NCBI GenBank assembly: GCA_023416515.1 | Contig: JAEZHP010000059.1 | Span: 1-64,000, forward strand | Length of the DNA stretch: 64,000 nt | Direction: 5' to 3' | DNA from: Pseudomonadota bacterium | Lineage (GTDB): Bacteria > Pseudomonadota > Alphaproteobacteria > Sphingomonadales > Sphingomonadaceae | In this document: one piece after another, positions 41,948-51,534 of the stretch | How the letters are laid out: each line of letters begins with the position of its first letter | Numbering within the stretch: the first letter of the stretch is position 1 | Translations under genes and position numbers: made by a program | The notes under the pieces: model-generated | What the model was told of the DNA's origin: nothing | Seen by the model: the letters and a program-made list of their open reading frames with translations, nothing else | Databases searched by the model: none

Positions 41948-42412
41948 ATGACTGCGCACGTCCATCACAGCCATCACGGCGACGCCCTCAACCAGGCCGC
42001 GCGCGACGCGATGGCGCGTTCCGGCGAGCAATGGACGACGATGCGCGAAGCCGTGTTCACCGCTCTCGCGAGCTTCGACCGCCCGGCGTCGGCCTATGAC
42101 ATTGCCGACAAGGTCTCGTCCGACCAGGGCCGCCGGGTCGCTGCCAACAGCGTCTATCGGATCCTCGACCTGTTCGTCGGCGCCAACCTCGCGCGCAAGG
42201 TCGAGAGTGCCAACGCCTATATCGCCAACGACCACCCCGATTGCCTTCACGACTGCATCTTCCTGATCTGCGACAGCTGCGGCCAGACCAAGCATATCGA
42301 CGATGACCGCCTCTCCGGCGGGGTCCGCGCCGCGGCCAAGGCCGCCGGCTTCGCTCCCGAGCGCCCGGTCATCGAAGTCCGCGGCAAGTGCGGCGACTGC
42401 GAGGGGCAATAG
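41948..42412 (+). CDS. zur: Fur-family regulator, Zur type
   Basis: This 154-residue protein begins with a His-rich stretch (MTAHVHHSHHGD) and has the Fur/Zur DNA-binding part 'RRVAANSVYRILDLFVGANL'. The metal and structural sites are 'DHPDCLHDCIFLICDSCGQT' (Cys-x2-Cys type) and the C-terminal 'VRGKCGDC'. It is expected to sense zinc and repress uptake genes. The ATG at 41948 is chosen because it precedes the His-rich part; the upstream reading overlaps merC. It is probably cotranscribed with merC. Confidence 0.85.
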   Translation: MTAHVHHSHHGDALNQAARDAMARSGEQWTTMREAVFTALASFDRPASAYDIADKVSSDQGRRVAANSVYRILDLFVGANLARKVESANAYIANDHPDCLHDCIFLICDSCGQTKHIDDDRLSGGVRAAAKAAGFAPERPVIEVRGKCGDCEGQ

Positions 42413-42539
42413 TTCCCGCCTAGGTGCGTCTGGGGCCGATTGCGGTGACGCGCGCAACCAACTGCTCAGCAGCTCCTCATGCTTTCCTCATGACTTCGCA
42501 CAGCCGCGAGCCTATGGCGGGGCCGCAAAAGGACCTGAG

Positions 42540-44465
42540 ATGAGCGATCGCCCGAACACTCCGCTGCTCGACACAGTCGACACGCCCGCAGACCTCCGCA
42601 AGCTGAAGCCCGAACAGCTTCGCCAGCTGTCGGACGAGCTTCGCGCCGAGATGATCTCCGCGGTCGGAGTGACCGGCGGTCACCTCGGCTCGGGCCTCGG
42701 CGTGGTCGAGCTCACCGTCGGAATCCACTATGTGTTCGACACGCCGCGAGACCGTCTGATCTGGGACGTCGGCCACCAATGCTACCCGCACAAGATCATC
42801 ACCGGCCGCCGCGACCGCATCCGTACGCTTCGGGCAGGAGGGGGGCTTAGCGGCTTCACCAAGCGCAGCGAGAGCGAATACGACCCGTTCGGCGCCGCCC
42901 ACAGCTCCACGTCGATCTCGGCCGCGCTCGGCTTCGCCACCGCGAACAAGCTCAAGGACGAGCCCGGTCGCGCCATCGCGGTGATCGGCGACGGCGCCAT
43001 GTCGGCCGGGATGGCCTATGAGGCGATGAACAATGCGGAGGCCGCCGGCAACCGACTGATCGTCATCCTCAACGACAACGACATGTCGATCGCTCCGCCG
43101 GTGGGCGGCCTGTCGGCCTATCTCGCCCGGGTCGTCTCATCGAGCGAATATCTGGGCCTCAGGAGCATCGCCCGGAAGATCGTCCGGCGCATTTCCAGCC
43201 GACTGACCAGCGCCGCCTCCAAGGCCGAGGAATATGCCCGCGGGATGGCCACCGGCGGAACGCTCTTCGAGGAACTGGGCTTCTACTATGTCGGCCCGAT
43301 CGACGGCCACAATCTCGACCATCTGATCCCGGTGCTCGAGAATGTCCGCGACGCCCAGGAAGGGCCGATCCTCGTCCATGTCGTGACCAAGAAGGGCAAG
43401 GGCTACGCGCCCGCCGAGGCGGCGGCCGACAAATATCATGGCGTCCAGAAGTTCGACGTCATCACCGGCGCACAGGCCAAGGCGCCCCCGGGTCCGCCCG
43501 CCTACCAGAATGTGTTCGGCGAGACCCTGGCGAAGCTTGCCGCGACCGACGAGCGGATCGTCGCGATTACGGCGGCGATGCCTTCCGGCACCGGGGTCGA
43601 CAGGTTCGCCAAGGCGCATCCCGACCGATCCTTCGACGTCGGAATCGCCGAGCAGCATGCGGTGACCTTCGCAGCGGGTCTCGCCGCGCAGGGAATGCGC
43701 CCGTTCTGCGCGATCTATTCGACCTTCCTTCAGCGCGCCTATGATCAGGTCGTCCACGACGTCGCCATCCAGAACCTGCCGGTGCGCTTCGCGATCGACC
43801 GCGCCGGCCTGGTCGGCGCCGACGGCGCGACCCATGCCGGAAGCTTCGACGTGACCTATCTCGCGACGCTTCCGAACATGGTCGTGATGGCCGCCGCCGA
43901 CGAGGCCGAGCTGGTCCACATGACCTACACCGCAGCGCTCCACGACAGCGGGCCGATCGCTTTCCGCTACCCGCGCGGCAACGGGATCGGTGTTCCGCTC
44001 CCGGCGGTCCCGCAGCAGCTGGACATCGGCAAGGGGCGCGTGGTTCGCGAAGGCAAGAAGGTCGCGATCCTCTCCCTCGGCACGCGCTTGGCCGAGGCGT
44101 TGAAGGCCGCGGACACGCTCGACGCACGCGGCCTCTCGACGACGGTCGCGGACATGCGCTTCGCCAAGCCGCTCGACGAGGATTTGATCCGCCGCCTGCT
44201 GGCTACCCACGAGGTCGCGGTGACGATCGAGGAAGGTGCGATCGGCGGCCTCGGCGCCCATGTGCTCACGCTGGCGAGCGACGAGGGGCTCATCGACGGC
44301 GGTCTCAAGCTTCGAACCATGCGCCTGCCCGACGTCTTCCAGGACCAAGACAAGCCCGAGAAGCAATATGACGACGCCGGCCTCAACGCCGAGCATATCG
44401 TCGACACCGTCCTTAAGGCGCTTCGTCACAACAGCGCCGGTGTTGTCGAGGGCGCCCGCGCCTAA
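42540..44465 (+). CDS. dxs: 1-deoxy-D-xylulose-5-phosphate synthase
   Basis: This 641-residue enzyme makes the first intermediate of the MEP isoprenoid pathway from pyruvate and glyceraldehyde 3-phosphate. Visible are 'AVGVTGGHLGSGLGVVELTV' and 'DRLIWDVGHQCYPHKIITGR', the thiamine diphosphate motif 'AVIGDGAMSAGMAYEAMNN', and 'FDVGIAEQHAVTFAAGLAAQ' with the catalytic His. The ATG at 42540 follows a 'ggacctgag' site. Confidence 0.96.
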   Translation: MSDRPNTPLLDTVDTPADLRKLKPEQLRQLSDELRAEMISAVGVTGGHLGSGLGVVELTVGIHYVFDTPRDRLIWDVGHQCYPHKIITGRRDRIRTLRAGGGLSGFTKRSESEYDPFGAAHSSTSISAALGFATANKLKDEPGRAIAVIGDGAMSAGMAYEAMNNAEAAGNRLIVILNDNDMSIAPPVGGLSAYLARVVSSSEYLGLRSIARKIVRRISSRLTSAASKAEEYARGMATGGTLFEELGFYYVGPIDGHNLDHLIPVLENVRDAQEGPILVHVVTKKGKGYAPAEAAADKYHGVQKFDVITGAQAKAPPGPPAYQNVFGETLAKLAATDERIVAITAAMPSGTGVDRFAKAHPDRSFDVGIAEQHAVTFAAGLAAQGMRPFCAIYSTFLQRAYDQVVHDVAIQNLPVRFAIDRAGLVGADGATHAGSFDVTYLATLPNMVVMAAADEAELVHMTYTAALHDSGPIAFRYPRGNGIGVPLPAVPQQLDIGKGRVVREGKKVAILSLGTRLAEALKAADTLDARGLSTTVADMRFAKPLDEDLIRRLLATHEVAVTIEEGAIGGLGAHVLTLASDEGLIDGGLKLRTMRLPDVFQDQDKPEKQYDDAGLNAEHIVDTVLKALRHNSAGVVEGARA

Positions 44466-44467
44466 CT

Positions 44468-44507
44468 AACTCAAGTCAAAGTCTTTGAGTTCGTAGTTGT
44501 TTTTCAG
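44468..44507 (+). terminator. weak candidate terminator after dxs
   Basis: A 7-bp AT-rich stem (aactcaa / ttgagtt, 44468-44474 and 44485-44491) is followed after eight bases by a run gtttttc. It is much weaker than the other terminators in this window and may be inactive. Confidence 0.3.
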
Positions 44508-44559
44508 AGGCGTATAGTTCGCTTTGGTCGCGAGTCGTCGCGGCCGGAGGGGGTGCGCC

Positions 44560-45942
44560 ATGGAACCCGACACGATCAACTATATGGCTTATTATTGGCT
44601 GATGGTCGCGGCGAGCGCCGTGCTCGTCGCCGCATTGTTGTTCGTCCGTGTCAGGGTCCGACAGATGCGGCAGCGGACGGTCGATGAACTTCGCCTGATC
44701 TTCTTCGAGGGCGAACGCGTCTCGGTCGCCGCGTTCGACTATGTTCGCGCCAAATATGAGATGCCGACGAAGGCCGAGCGAGCCGCCAACGAGCAGCTCG
44801 CGAAGCCGGTGTCCACTTTGACCCTGCTTGGCTCGGCCATTCCCTACATTATCATCTGCGCCGTCGGCTTCCTCATGCTTGGAATGCCATTCGATCAGCT
44901 GATGCGGGGCACATGGGACGTGCCGCTCGTCTATGACAGCCTGTTCTGGTCGCTCGCCGGCGAATCCCAGGGCAAAGCGCAGCTGCGCGAGTCCGCTGCG
45001 GTGTTCGGAGCCGCCTTTCTCGGCGGCTACCTGATGACGGGCCGAATGCTTCTTCGGGCGGTGCAGAATTACGAGCTCAACCAGCTCACCTTCCTCCAGG
45101 CGGCGACCCAGCTGGTCTTCGGCATCGTCAGCGGGATGATGGTCTATCACGTGCTCCGCAGCATGGGTCTCGCTTTCGTCACCTCACTCAACGACTCCAC
45201 CGTCTTCCCCGCCTTCCTCCTGATCGCTTTCATCGGCGGTTACGTGCCGACCCTTGGCCTGACGGTGCTGGTCCAGCACCTCAGGATCAAGGTGTTCAAG
45301 ACGGTTGACCGAAAGGCGCTCGAGGACGCCAAGGCGATCCCGCTCGAGGTTCTGGAGGGGGTCGATTACGATATCGCCCAGCGCCTCGAGCAATCCGGCA
45401 TTTCCGACGTCCAGATCCTCGCGACCTCAAACCCGATCCTGCTCTATGTCGAGACTCCGTTCGGGCTTTATTGCGCGTTCGACTGGGTGTTGCAGGCGCA
45501 GCTATGCGCTTCGGTCGGCTCCGACACGTTCGCGGCCCTGAAGCGCTACAACATCCGAACGTCGCTCGACCTCGAGCGGGCGGTCCTCGCCGACGACGCG
45601 CCCGACGAGTTCATCACTGTGCTCGCACCGATCATCTTTCCGGGCGCCGACCAGGCATCGCTGACGATCCCGGCCGTCAAGCATGGCGTGATGGTCATGC
45701 TCGACGATCTTCACATCCATCGCGTCCGCCTCCTGTGGCGCCACATTTTTGCGCAGATCACCGGCGGGGAGCAGGCGCAGTGGCTTTATCGAAAGGACGC
45801 CTTGCTCGGCCCGGTGCCGGCCACGGCCCCCTTGACCGCGGTGGTGACCGACGCCCCCGACCCGCCGGTCATCGTCGCGATTACCGACCCGGCCGTTCCC
45901 CCCTCCGGCCACCGGCCGGCTGAGGAGAAGCTGAAGCGCTGA
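44560..45942 (+). CDS. multi-pass membrane protein of unknown function with soluble C-terminal domain
   Basis: This 460-residue protein has hydrophobic segments near residues 10-30, 85-110, 140-160, 175-205 and 215-245, and then a soluble domain (about 250-415). The latter starts 'TVDRKALEDAKAIPLEVLEG' and 'DYDIAQRLEQSGISDVQILA', which looks like a helix-hairpin-helix unit repeated as 'LKRYNIRTSLDLERAVLADD'. The last 40 residues are Pro/Ala-rich and basic. I do not recognise the family. The gene is convergent to the DUF6766 gene, whose stop lies three bases away. I took the Met at 44560 after a gagg site. Confidence 0.7.
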   Translation: MEPDTINYMAYYWLMVAASAVLVAALLFVRVRVRQMRQRTVDELRLIFFEGERVSVAAFDYVRAKYEMPTKAERAANEQLAKPVSTLTLLGSAIPYIIICAVGFLMLGMPFDQLMRGTWDVPLVYDSLFWSLAGESQGKAQLRESAAVFGAAFLGGYLMTGRMLLRAVQNYELNQLTFLQAATQLVFGIVSGMMVYHVLRSMGLAFVTSLNDSTVFPAFLLIAFIGGYVPTLGLTVLVQHLRIKVFKTVDRKALEDAKAIPLEVLEGVDYDIAQRLEQSGISDVQILATSNPILLYVETPFGLYCAFDWVLQAQLCASVGSDTFAALKRYNIRTSLDLERAVLADDAPDEFITVLAPIIFPGADQASLTIPAVKHGVMVMLDDLHIHRVRLLWRHIFAQITGGEQAQWLYRKDALLGPVPATAPLTAVVTDAPDPPVIVAITDPAVPPSGHRPAEEKLKR

Positions 45943-45945
45943 CCG

Positions 45946-46413
45946 TCAGCGCAGCGGCCCTGCCGCGACGTGGCGGACGTTGCTTCCGACCTGGTGAACG
46001 AAGTCGGCGTCATGGCCGTGAGGTTGGGGATGGCCGCCTTCACGCAGATAATGTTCGTCCAGGCTATTGATCAGCTTGTCGGCTTCCTCGCCCCCGGCGA
46101 TCCGAAGCAGCGCGTCGATCTTGGCCTCCATGCGGTCGTCATTCTCCTTCGACGACGGCGAGCCGACGTAGAGGAAGTAGGCGAGGCCGACGACCTGCCA
46201 CAGCAGCTGGAGGAACTCCGACTGCCAGTTCTCGAACGTGTCTCGGCCCATTTCCATGAGATAGTCGGAGACCTCGGGTGATTGCCCGTGCTGCACGCTG
46301 TCGCTGACGAAGGCCTTCCAGCCGAAATACCAGTGCAGGCCAAGCGACACCGCGAAGAACAGCAGGGTCAGCCAGGCATAGGCATATTTTCTCAAAATCC
46401 CGTGCCGCTTCAT
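45946..46413 (-). CDS. DUF6766 family membrane protein
   Basis: This 155-residue protein has an N-terminal membrane segment ('YAWLTLLFFAVSLGLHWYFG'), a conserved middle 'DTFENWQSEFLQLLWQVVGL' that enters a second membrane segment, and a charged C-terminal part. The W-Q/E-S-E-F-L-Q motif is the hallmark of DUF6766. Function unknown. The C-terminus is His-rich ('HPQPHGHDADFVHQ'). It converges on the unknown membrane protein to its left. Confidence 0.75.
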   Translation of the reverse strand: MKRHGILRKYAYAWLTLLFFAVSLGLHWYFGWKAFVSDSVQHGQSPEVSDYLMEMGRDTFENWQSEFLQLLWQVVGLAYFLYVGSPSSKENDDRMEAKIDALLRIAGGEEADKLINSLDEHYLREGGHPQPHGHDADFVHQVGSNVRHVAAGPLR

Positions 46414-46496
46414 GCCGTTGTCTCCTTTCGGCGGCGAAACGGCGAGCCTTCATCTATGTTCCTTGCGAGCCCACGGCTGGTCGGGCAGGGGGCGTC

Positions 46497-47234
46497 ATGG
46501 CCAAGATGCGTGCCGATCAATTGCTGGTGGAGCGGGGCCTCGCCGAGAGCCGGGCGCGGGCGCAGGCGCTCATCCTTGCCGGCGCCGTCTTCTCTGGCGA
46601 GCGCAAGATCGACAAGGCGGGGCAGCCCTTGCCCGATGATGCCGCTCTGGAGGTGCGGGGCCGCGACCATCCCTGGGTGTCGCGCGGCGGCATCAAGCTG
46701 GCACATGGGCTGGATCATTTCGCATGGGACGTTGCGGGCGCGGTCGCGCTCGACGTCGGCAGCTCCACCGGCGGCTTCACCGACGTGTTGCTGAGCAAGG
46801 GCGCCGCGAAGGTCTATGCGGTCGACGTCGGCACTAACCAGCTCGCCTGGAAGCTGCGTCAGGATCCACGGGTGATCGTCCATGAACAGACCAATGCCCG
46901 TCATCTCACGCCGGACATCATCCCGGAACCAGTCGACATCGTCGTGTGCGACGCAAGCTTCATCGGCTTGGCGAAGGTGCTCGACAGGGCGCTCGATTTC
47001 GCTCGTCCCGGCGGCCGCCTCGTGGCGCTGGTCAAGCCGCAGTTCGAGGCCGAGCGTGGCGAGGTTGGGAAGGGCGGCGTAGTCCGCGACCCGGCCGTTC
47101 ACGAGAGGGTCGTCGCCGCCGCCCGGAGCTGGGTCGAGAGTCGGGGGTGGCATGTCGAGGGCGTGACTCAGAGCCCGATCACGGGGCCCGAAGGGAATAT
47201 CGAGTTCCTTCTCGGCGCCACCCGATCATCCTGA
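46497..47234 (+). CDS. tlyA: TlyA-type rRNA 2'-O-methyltransferase
   Basis: This 245-residue protein has an N-terminal S4 RNA-binding domain ('MRADQLLVERGLAESRARAQ') and an FtsJ-like methyltransferase domain with 'ALDVGSSTGGFTDVLLSKGA' as SAM site and 'DIVVCDASFI' and 'LVALVKPQFEAERGEV'. TlyA methylates cytidines of 16S and/or 23S rRNA. It is preceded by a gggcg-type weak site. Confidence 0.92.
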   Translation: MAKMRADQLLVERGLAESRARAQALILAGAVFSGERKIDKAGQPLPDDAALEVRGRDHPWVSRGGIKLAHGLDHFAWDVAGAVALDVGSSTGGFTDVLLSKGAAKVYAVDVGTNQLAWKLRQDPRVIVHEQTNARHLTPDIIPEPVDIVVCDASFIGLAKVLDRALDFARPGGRLVALVKPQFEAERGEVGKGGVVRDPAVHERVVAAARSWVESRGWHVEGVTQSPITGPEGNIEFLLGATRSS

Positions 47235-47339
47235 CACAAAAATGCGACAATTCTGCCGGTTGCGAATAGGGACGCTCCGGTTAAGGACGGTCGGAACATC
47301 CGGTGGGGGGCTCGACGTCGCCGGGTAAATGGAATTTGG

Positions 47340-48398
47340 ATGCGAACCCCATCGTTCCTGATCATTGCCGCGCTTCTTGCGCTCACCGCTGCCTGCAACA
47401 ATGCGGGCGGCGCGGGTAAGGCGAAGGGCGACCGTCCCGCGCCGGTGGTGCGGGTCGAGGCGGCCACTCCCGCCACGTTCACCGACGGAATCGAGGCGGT
47501 CGGCACCGCGGTCGCCAACGAACAGGTCGTTGTCGCGGCACCGGTAACCGAGCGCATCGTCCGCCTCAATTTCGACGACGGGGCCTTTGTTCAGCGCGGC
47601 CAGGTCCTGGCGGTCCTGCAGCAGGGCCAGGAAAGCGCGCAGCTCCGCGAGGTACAGGCCCGCCAGCGCGAGGCCCAGCAGCAGCTGCAGCGGATCGAGC
47701 AGCTCAAGGATCGCGGCTTTGCCACCAGGTCGGCCTACGACGCCCAGGTGGCCGCGGCAGCAGCGGCTCGCGCCCAGGCGCAGCAGATGCGGGAACAGAT
47801 CGGCGACCGTGTCATCCGCGCGCCCTTCTCGGGATGGGTGTCGCTTCGCAACATCTCGGCGGGGGCGATCGTCAACCAGGGCACCGAGATCGCCACGATC
47901 AGCGACATTTCGACGATCAAGCTCGACTTCACCGTGCCCGAGACGATGCTCGCCTCGCTCCGCACCGGTCTCCCCATCGAGGCGCGCTCCGCCGCTTATG
48001 GCGACCGGATCTTCCGCGGTACCATCGCAACGATCGACCCGGTGATCGATCCGGTCAGCCGTGCCGTCCGGGTCCGCGCCCTGATCCGCAATCCGGACCG
48101 CGCGCTTCGGCCAGGAATGGCGATGGAAGTGCAAGTCGCAGCCGCCCAGCGAAACGGCCTTTCGGTGCCGGAGCTTGCGGTGGTCGGGGAGGGCGAGGCC
48201 CGCTTCGTCTTCGTTCTCGGCGAGGGCAACCGGGTGCATCGGACAGGGGTGCGCACCGGCGTTCGCCAGGGCGGCCGGGTCGAGATCCTAGAAGGTGTTC
48301 AGCCCGGCGCCCGAGTGGTGACCGAGGGCGTGGTCAAGGTGTCGGACAATATGGTGGTGCGCCTCCCCGGCCAGGGCGGCGGTCGCCCGGCCCGCTGA
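47340..48398 (+). CDS. RND efflux periplasmic adaptor (lipoprotein)
   Basis: This 352-residue protein has a lipoprotein signal ('FLIIAALLALTAAC'), then the adaptor plan: barrel-sandwich ('VAAPVTERIVRLNFDDGAFV'), a helical hairpin rich in Gln/Arg (residues about 95-140), and 'VIRAPFSGWVSLRNISAGAI'. Such proteins join the RND pump to an outer membrane channel. It lies four bases before the pump gene. Confidence 0.92.
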   Translation: MRTPSFLIIAALLALTAACNNAGGAGKAKGDRPAPVVRVEAATPATFTDGIEAVGTAVANEQVVVAAPVTERIVRLNFDDGAFVQRGQVLAVLQQGQESAQLREVQARQREAQQQLQRIEQLKDRGFATRSAYDAQVAAAAAARAQAQQMREQIGDRVIRAPFSGWVSLRNISAGAIVNQGTEIATISDISTIKLDFTVPETMLASLRTGLPIEARSAAYGDRIFRGTIATIDPVIDPVSRAVRVRALIRNPDRALRPGMAMEVQVAAAQRNGLSVPELAVVGEGEARFVFVLGEGNRVHRTGVRTGVRQGGRVEILEGVQPGARVVTEGVVKVSDNMVVRLPGQGGGRPAR

Positions 48399-48402
48399 CG
48401 GC

Positions 48403-51400
48403 ATGAGGATCTCCGACCTGTCGATCCGCCGCCCCGTCTTCGCGACGGTGATGGCGCTCTTGATCGGAATCATCGGCCTCGTTGGCTTTCTCAGCCTGTC
48501 CGTCCGCGAATATCCCGACGTCGACCCGCCTGTCGTGTCCGTCCAGACCGCCTATATCGGCGCCGCAGCGAGCGTCATCGAAACCCGGATCACCCAGCAG
48601 ATCGAGGAGCAGCTCGCGGGGATTGAGGGGTTGCAGACCATCACCTCGCGCTCCCGCGACGGCCAGAGCGACGTTACCCTGGAGTTCCAGCCGGGCCGCG
48701 ATATCGAATCCGCCGCCAATGACGTCCGCGACCGCATCGGAAGCGTCGCCGACAATCTCCCCGACGAGGCGCTCGCTCCGGAGGTCCGCAAGGTGGATGC
48801 CGACGCTTCGCCGATCATGTTCCTGGTCATGTCGCGGCCGGGCTGGTCCCAGCTCGAGCTCAGCGACTATGTCGACCGCAACCTGCTCGACCGCTTCACC
48901 TCGATCGACGGGGTCGCCCGGGTGTTCATCGGCGGCGAGGCGCGGCCGGCGATGCGGGTGTGGATGAAGCCCGACCGGCTCGCCGCCTATCGCCTCACTC
49001 CGTCGGATGTCGAGAGCGCGCTGAGGAGCCAGAATGTCGAGCTCCCCGCCGGCCGCCTCGAATCGCAGCAGCAGAACACGACCCTTCGCGTCAACCGGCC
49101 GTTCCGGAGCGCCCAGGACTTCGCCCAGCTCGTCGTCGGCCGGGCGCCGAGCGGCTATCTCGTCCGCCTCGGCGACGTGGCGCGCGTCGAGCAGGGCCCG
49201 GAAAACCCGTACAGCTCGTTCCGTCTCAACGGCAATCCGGCGGTCGGCCTCGGAATCGTCCGGCAGTCGGGCGCCAACACGCTGGCCGTCGCCGATGCGG
49301 TCAAGGCCGAGGTCGAGGAGCTTCGAGCGTCGCTTCCGGAGGGGATGCAGATCAGCGTCGGTTCCGACGAATCACTGTTCATCAGCCGGGCGATCGACGG
49401 CGTGTGGCAGACGCTCGCCGAGGCCGCGATCCTCGTCGTTCTCGTCATCTTCGTCTTCCTCGGCAGCTGGCGAGCGACGGTGATTCCGGCCGTCACGGTT
49501 CCGCTGTGCATCCTCGCCTCGTTCGCGGTCCTGTGGCTGTTCGGATTCTCGATCAACCTCCTCACCTTGCTCGCGCTCGTGCTGTCGATCGGGATCGTCG
49601 TCGACGACGCCATCGTCGTTCTCGAGAACGTCTATCACCGAATCGAGCAGGGCGACCCGCCCCTCAAGGCGGCGTTCGAGGGTACGCGCGAGGTCGGCTT
49701 CGCGGTCCTCACCACGACGATCGTGATCTGCGCGGTGTTCGTGCCGATCATGTTCATCGCCGGCCAGACCGGCCTGCTGTTCCGCGAGCTCGCCGCAGCA
49801 ATGATCGGCGCAGTCGCCTTCTCAGGCTTCTTTGCATTGAGCCTCACTCCGATGCTCTGCTCCAAGCTGCTCAAGCACCAGGAGCGCAAAGGCTTCACGG
49901 CCTGGGTCGATCGCCGCTTCCGCTCGCTCGAGCAGCGTTACGCCAAAGCGCTGGACTGGACTCTTCGCCGCCCGCTGATCCCCGTGATCGCCACCATCGT
50001 CTTCGTGGTCGGCGCCGGCCTGCTGTTCACTCAGCTTCGGTCCGAGCTCGCCCCGACCGAGGACACTGGGGTCATGTCGCTTAGCGCCAGCGCTCCGGAG
50101 GGCACCGGCTTCGAGGAAATGAACCGCTACATGACCGAGGTCGAGCGCCAGCTCATGCCGCTGATCGGCGACGGCGCGGTGCGCTCGCTGATCGTTCGCG
50201 TCCCCGGCGGTTTCGGTACCAGCGACGACTTCAACAACGGCAACGCGACCATCTTCCTGGCGCCGTGGGAGGATCGCGACGTCAGCACCCAGGACGTCGC
50301 CGCCGAGGTCAATCGCCGTCTCGGCCAGGTCCCCGCGGTGCGTGGCAACGCGCAGCCGCGCTCGTCGCTGAGCCGCGGCCGGGGCCAGCCGATCAGCTTC
50401 GTCATCGCCGGCTCGACCTATGAGAGCCTCGCGATCGCCCGCGACCGGATCATCGCCGCTGCCAACGAGAATCCCGGAATCATCAACCTCGACAGCGACT
50501 ATAAGGAAACCAAGCCGCAGCTGCGCATCGACGTCGACACGATCCGCGCCGGCGATCTCGGAGTCTCGGTCCAGCAGGTCAGCGAGGCGCTTCAGAGCCT
50601 GCTCGGTTCGCGCCGAGTGTCGACCTACACCGATCGCGGCGAGGAATATCGGGTCATCGTCCAGGCCGAGCGCTCAGCCCGCTCCACCCAGGCCAATCTC
50701 GCCAACATCTATGTGCGAAGCAGCCAGGGCCAGCTCGTTCCGTTGTCGAACCTCGTCCGCGTGACCGAGAGCGCCGGCGCGCGGGATCTCGGCCGATTCA
50801 ACAAGCTGAGGGCGATCACCCTCTCCGGCGCGCTCGCTCCCGGCTATTCGCTCGGCGAGGCGCTCGACTTCCTCGAGCAGGCTGCAGACCAGTCCGAGGA
50901 GGTCACCGCGGTCGGCTATCGCGGCGAGAGCCAGGCGTTCCGCGAGAGCGGAGGGTCCGTCTATCTCGTCTTCCTGCTCACCATCGTCATCGTCTATTTG
51001 CTGCTCGCGGCCCAGTTCGAGAGCTTCGTCCATCCGGCGGTGATCATCATGACGGTTCCTCTGGCCATTGCCGGCGGAGTCATCGGCCTCGTGGTGATGG
51101 GGCAGACGATGAACCTCTACAGCCAGGTTGGGCTGGTCATGCTCGTCGGACTCGCGGCCAAGAACGGAATCCTGATCGTCGAGTTCGCCAATCAGCTTCG
51201 CGACCGCGGCCGCGACATCGGCGAGGCGATCCGGGAAGCCTCGGAGCGCCGTCTGCGGCCGATTCTTATGACCTCGATCGCTATCGTCGCGGGTGCGGTC
51301 CCGCTGATGATTGCGCACGGCGCCGGCGCGGGCGCCCGTTCGGCGATCGGCACTGTGATCGTCTGGGGCGTTTCGCTCTCCACTCTGATCACCCTGTTCC

Positions 51401-51510
51401 TGATCCCGCTCCTCTATTCGAAGCTCGCCCGCTTTACCGGATCGCCGCTGGCCGTGACCCGCAAGCTCGAAATCCAGCTCGCCGAGCCCAAGCCGCACCC
51501 CGCTGAGTGA
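48403..51510 (+). CDS. RND efflux transporter (HAE1-like, AcrB/MexB fold)
   Basis: This 1035-residue pump has the 12-helix RND plan with two large periplasmic domains. It opens 'RISDLSIRRPVFATVMALLI', and the proton-relay helix 4 has 'ALVLSIGIVVDDAIVVLENV' with paired Asp. Further motifs are 'MLVGLAAKNGILIVEFANQL' in helix 10 and the C-terminal 'GTVIVWGVSLSTLITLFLIP'. It exports hydrophobic drugs or lipids with the adaptor encoded just upstream. No outer membrane factor gene is adjacent and no local repressor is visible. Confidence 0.95.
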   Translation: MRISDLSIRRPVFATVMALLIGIIGLVGFLSLSVREYPDVDPPVVSVQTAYIGAAASVIETRITQQIEEQLAGIEGLQTITSRSRDGQSDVTLEFQPGRDIESAANDVRDRIGSVADNLPDEALAPEVRKVDADASPIMFLVMSRPGWSQLELSDYVDRNLLDRFTSIDGVARVFIGGEARPAMRVWMKPDRLAAYRLTPSDVESALRSQNVELPAGRLESQQQNTTLRVNRPFRSAQDFAQLVVGRAPSGYLVRLGDVARVEQGPENPYSSFRLNGNPAVGLGIVRQSGANTLAVADAVKAEVEELRASLPEGMQISVGSDESLFISRAIDGVWQTLAEAAILVVLVIFVFLGSWRATVIPAVTVPLCILASFAVLWLFGFSINLLTLLALVLSIGIVVDDAIVVLENVYHRIEQGDPPLKAAFEGTREVGFAVLTTTIVICAVFVPIMFIAGQTGLLFRELAAAMIGAVAFSGFFALSLTPMLCSKLLKHQERKGFTAWVDRRFRSLEQRYAKALDWTLRRPLIPVIATIVFVVGAGLLFTQLRSELAPTEDTGVMSLSASAPEGTGFEEMNRYMTEVERQLMPLIGDGAVRSLIVRVPGGFGTSDDFNNGNATIFLAPWEDRDVSTQDVAAEVNRRLGQVPAVRGNAQPRSSLSRGRGQPISFVIAGSTYESLAIARDRIIAAANENPGIINLDSDYKETKPQLRIDVDTIRAGDLGVSVQQVSEALQSLLGSRRVSTYTDRGEEYRVIVQAERSARSTQANLANIYVRSSQGQLVPLSNLVRVTESAGARDLGRFNKLRAITLSGALAPGYSLGEALDFLEQAADQSEEVTAVGYRGESQAFRESGGSVYLVFLLTIVIVYLLLAAQFESFVHPAVIIMTVPLAIAGGVIGLVVMGQTMNLYSQVGLVMLVGLAAKNGILIVEFANQLRDRGRDIGEAIREASERRLRPILMTSIAIVAGAVPLMIAHGAGAGARSAIGTVIVWGVSLSTLITLFLIPLLYSKLARFTGSPLAVTRKLEIQLAEPKPHPAE

Positions 51511-51534
51511 AGGCACAAGACGAGAGGGAGCGCG

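Noticed and set aside
43137..44429. 430-residue reverse ORF antisense to dxs
   Set aside because: Shadow of a strongly conserved enzyme gene.
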